Assembly: GCA_012514615.1 (NCBI GenBank)
Contig: JAAYZY010000118.1
Location: 1 to 7,733, forward strand
Direction: 5' to 3'
Length of the DNA stretch: 7,733 bases
From: Chloroflexota bacterium
Lineage (GTDB): Bacteria; Chloroflexota; Anaerolineae; DTPP01
Position 1 is the first letter of the stretch. Every line of letters begins with the position of its first letter. Positions 6,592-7,733 of the stretch are shown one piece after another. The position numbers and the translations under genes are program-made. A model generated the notes under the pieces. The model was not told the DNA's origin and did not search any database. It was given only the letters and a program-made list of their open reading frames with translations.

Positions 6592-6617
6592 GCAGGCTCC
6601 GACGGTGGGGAGCCTGC
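6592..6617 (-). terminator. GC-rich hairpin, possible terminator
   Basis: GCAGGCTCC (6592-6600) and GGAGCCTGC (6609-6617) form a perfect 9-bp stem with an 8-nt loop. It starts 25 bp beyond the stop of the broken gene upstream and lies before the distal promoter. There is no T-run on either strand, so it is not a canonical intrinsic terminator. A third related copy, GGAGCCCGC at 6568-6576, could pair alternatively with 6592-6600 with one mismatch. Confidence 0.45.
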
Positions 6618-6642
6618 ACACAAGGCGGTGGGGAGAGGTACC

Positions 6643-6900
6643 CTAGGGGAGGAAGCGCATGGTCGCCAGCATCTGCCCTACCGCGGCCACCACCTCTGCG
6701 TGGCCCTCTGCCCGCTGCGGGAAGCCGCTGATCTGGTCCACCAGGGTAACCTGCAACTTCTCCACGCCCGGCGAGGTGTAGGTGTAGCGCGCCAGGCGGA
6801 TGCCTTCGCCCAGTGGGTACATGCGCCGGTGCTCGTCCAGGCTGCCCAGGCTCACCTCCAAGGCCAGCGGGGCGACGATAGGAGGCTTGCTGGGATCGGG
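6643..6900 (-). pseudogene. C-terminal fragment of an unidentified protein, no own start
   Basis: From about 6900 to the stop at 6643 the reading frame one step from the Cache fragment shows protein-like sequence: 'PDPSKPPIVAPLALEVSLGSL', 'MYPLGEGIRLARYTYTSPGV', 'EKLQVTLVDQISGFPQRAEG', then 'VGQMLATMRFLP' at the end. Upstream of 6900 this frame turns into Arg/Gly/Pro-rich nonsense and has no ATG; the only possible starts are internal (TTG 6861, GTG 6855) and poorly supported. The ending, with paired strands and a closing helix plus 'M..T.RF', resembles C-termini of small lipoprotein-like beta domains, but I cannot name the family. The most economical reading is that it lost its N-terminus by a deletion that fused it out of frame to the sensor fragment. 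The alternative is a single gene with one frameshift (biological or sequencing error). Confidence 0.55.
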
Positions 6901-7271
6901 CGGGCCGACCCGTCTTCGCCCAACGCCTCCTGGCGGCGGCCGTCGGCGGCTGCCACCACGCCGGTCGGGCTCAGCAGCAGCACGCCGCCGTCGAAATCCA
7001 TGAGGCGGGCAGTGGCCAGGCGCAGTTGGGCCTGCTCGGCCAACCCATCGCCTTCGAAGAGGGTGCTGTCGGCGCCGATGGCGCCGAGCTGCTGCACGTA
7101 GCCGCGCAGCTCCGGCGACAGACGGTTGGGCATGAGCTCGTTCAGGGCCCGATTGCGCTGCACCACCAGCGCCTCAGTCACCCGTTGGCAGGTGTAGAAG
7201 GTGAACAGGGCCACCAGGGCCAGGATGAGCGCGGTGGGCGCCAGGAACCAGGCGATGATCCGGGCCCTCAA
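6852..7271 (-). CDS. Truncated Cache-domain sensor (N-terminal remnant)
   Basis: The 139-aa reading frame begins with a transmembrane helix at about residues 5-28 (IIAWFLAPTALILALVALFTF), then a helical stalk 'VTEALVVQRNRALNELMPNRL' and the front half of an extracellular Cache-type domain ('LATARLMDFDGGVLLLSPTGVVAAADGR', about 84-111). This is the layout of Chloroflexota sensor kinases and related sensors, in which the Cache domain continues for ~150 residues, then a second helix, HAMP and output domains. All of that is missing: sequence turns into 'SSPRWPWR' and stops. The start is unsure. TTG 7271 is the only start between the previous in-frame stop (7320-7322) and the helix, and it has no clear Shine-Dalgarno. 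A 14-codon reading frame (MGRMRMVAHPAGAA) in another frame ends with TGA overlapping this TTG. It is probably a non-functional remnant. Confidence 0.6.
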   Translation of the reverse strand: MRARIIAWFLAPTALILALVALFTFYTCQRVTEALVVQRNRALNELMPNRLSPELRGYVQQLGAIGADSTLFEGDGLAEQAQLRLATARLMDFDGGVLLLSPTGVVAAADGRRQEALGEDGSARPIPASLLSSPRWPWR

Positions 7272-7319
7272 GCCGCCCCAGCGGGGTGCGCAACCATCCT
7301 CATCCTCCCCATCTTCTCG

Positions 7320-7733
7320 TCAGCGGCCACGACGGGCGCGCTCGCGGGCCTGGCGCAGGCGAGCCAGCGTCTCTTCGCCGGATGGGGGTGGGGTCGGCGC
7401 GTCGGCGGGACGCTCGTGGGCAGGTGGGGCGGCCTGGGGCGAGGTCTCCCCCCCGCGCTGGCTGCGCCGGCGGGCCCGCTCGCGGGCCTGGAAGAGGTCC
7501 CCCAACAAGGGTGGCCTGGGCGCTGCACCTTGTGCTTGGGCCGAACGCCGTTGGGGAAGCCGCGCCCTGAGCCAGGCGCGGGCCAGCGCCCAGTCTCGCC
7601 TGGTCAGGCGCAGGCGGCGCAGGGCCACGTCTAGCGGGAAGAGCAGCGCGGCGAACAGCAGCAGCGTGGGCCACAGCGGGTGGGCGCGGCTGGCCGGCTG
7701 GGCGGTGGGCGCCCAGGCTTGGGCTGGGGCTTC
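7320..7733 (-). CDS. C-terminal part of a large membrane protein (VWA/BatA-like tail)
   Basis: The gene enters from the right edge; its frame is open from the first base and gives 137 residues to the TGA at 7320-7322. Residues 1-17 are an Ala/Pro-rich linker (EAPAQAWAPTAQPAS). A transmembrane helix follows at about 20-38 (LWPTLLLFAALLFPLDVAL), then a very basic cytoplasmic tail (RRLRLTRRDW...RAWLRARLPQRR). The tail carries two related short helices, 'LFQARERARRR' (80-90) and 'LRQARERARRG' (126-136). The 'LLFPLDVALRRLRL-(S/T)RRD' pattern after the last helix is one I associate with Chloroflexota VWA/glutamine-amidotransferase-like BatA-type proteins, but no catalytic or MIDAS part is in view, so the family is inferred. 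A GTG at 7628 inside the frame is not the start, because the helix and linker upstream are in frame. Confidence 0.75.
   Translation of the reverse strand, partial: EAPAQAWAPTAQPASRAHPLWPTLLLFAALLFPLDVALRRLRLTRRDWALARAWLRARLPQRRSAQAQGAAPRPPLLGDLFQARERARRRSQRGGETSPQAAPPAHERPADAPTPPPSGEETLARLRQARERARRGR

Noticed and set aside
7300..7674. Alternative minus-strand frame of 124 codons at the right end
   Set aside because: Pro/Arg/Ala-rich without structure; the competing frame is open to the window edge and encodes a clear membrane helix and basic tail.
1..7733. CRISPR array, tRNA, rRNA or insertion sequence
   Set aside because: No regularly spaced repeats, no cloverleaf or rRNA-like tracts and no transposase-like frame or terminal inverted repeats were seen on reading either strand.

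Overview
The window is GC-rich DNA with every supportable gene on the minus strand, so transcription runs from high to low coordinates. The protein families point to a Chloroflexota (Anaerolineae-like) bacterium: an orphan MutL-like protein, a double zinc-ribbon protein with Trp-Leu linear motifs, a DUF6754-like membrane protein and a Cache-type sensor N-terminus of the kind common in that phylum. This assignment rests on recognising sequence style, not on a database search.

Right end (about 6643-7733). First comes the C-terminal 137 residues of a large membrane-anchored protein that enters from beyond the window; its tail resembles those of Chloroflexota VWA/BatA-type proteins. Next is a truncated sensor: one transmembrane helix plus about half of a Cache domain. 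It runs out of frame around 6862-6905 and is followed in the next frame by the C-terminal piece of an apparently different protein. This looks like a deletion or recombination scar, or a frameshift. A 9-bp GC-rich hairpin lies just downstream.

Control region (6372-6642). There is no gene here. On the minus strand it holds two well-formed sigma70-like promoters with extended -10 elements. Each overlaps a short AT-rich dyad, which suggests autoregulation or a shared operator.

Operon (6371 down to 1). Seven tightly packed genes have gaps of 12-31 bp, each carrying a Shine-Dalgarno sequence. In order they are: a 91-aa conserved small protein; a 260-aa DUF6754-like protein with a helix at each end; a six-helix membrane protein; a 646-aa double zinc-ribbon protein with a long Pro/Ala/Glu linker, a central transmembrane helix and an exported domain; a second six-helix membrane protein; a MutL-family ASKHA-fold protein of 575 aa; and the start of a protein that looks like a barrel-sandwich (lipoyl-like) domain.

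The most interesting reading is that these seven genes form one uncharacterised envelope-associated module. In it, a MutL-like nucleotide-binding protein works with three or four membrane proteins rather than with a B12-dependent mutase, since no mutase subunit is encoded here.
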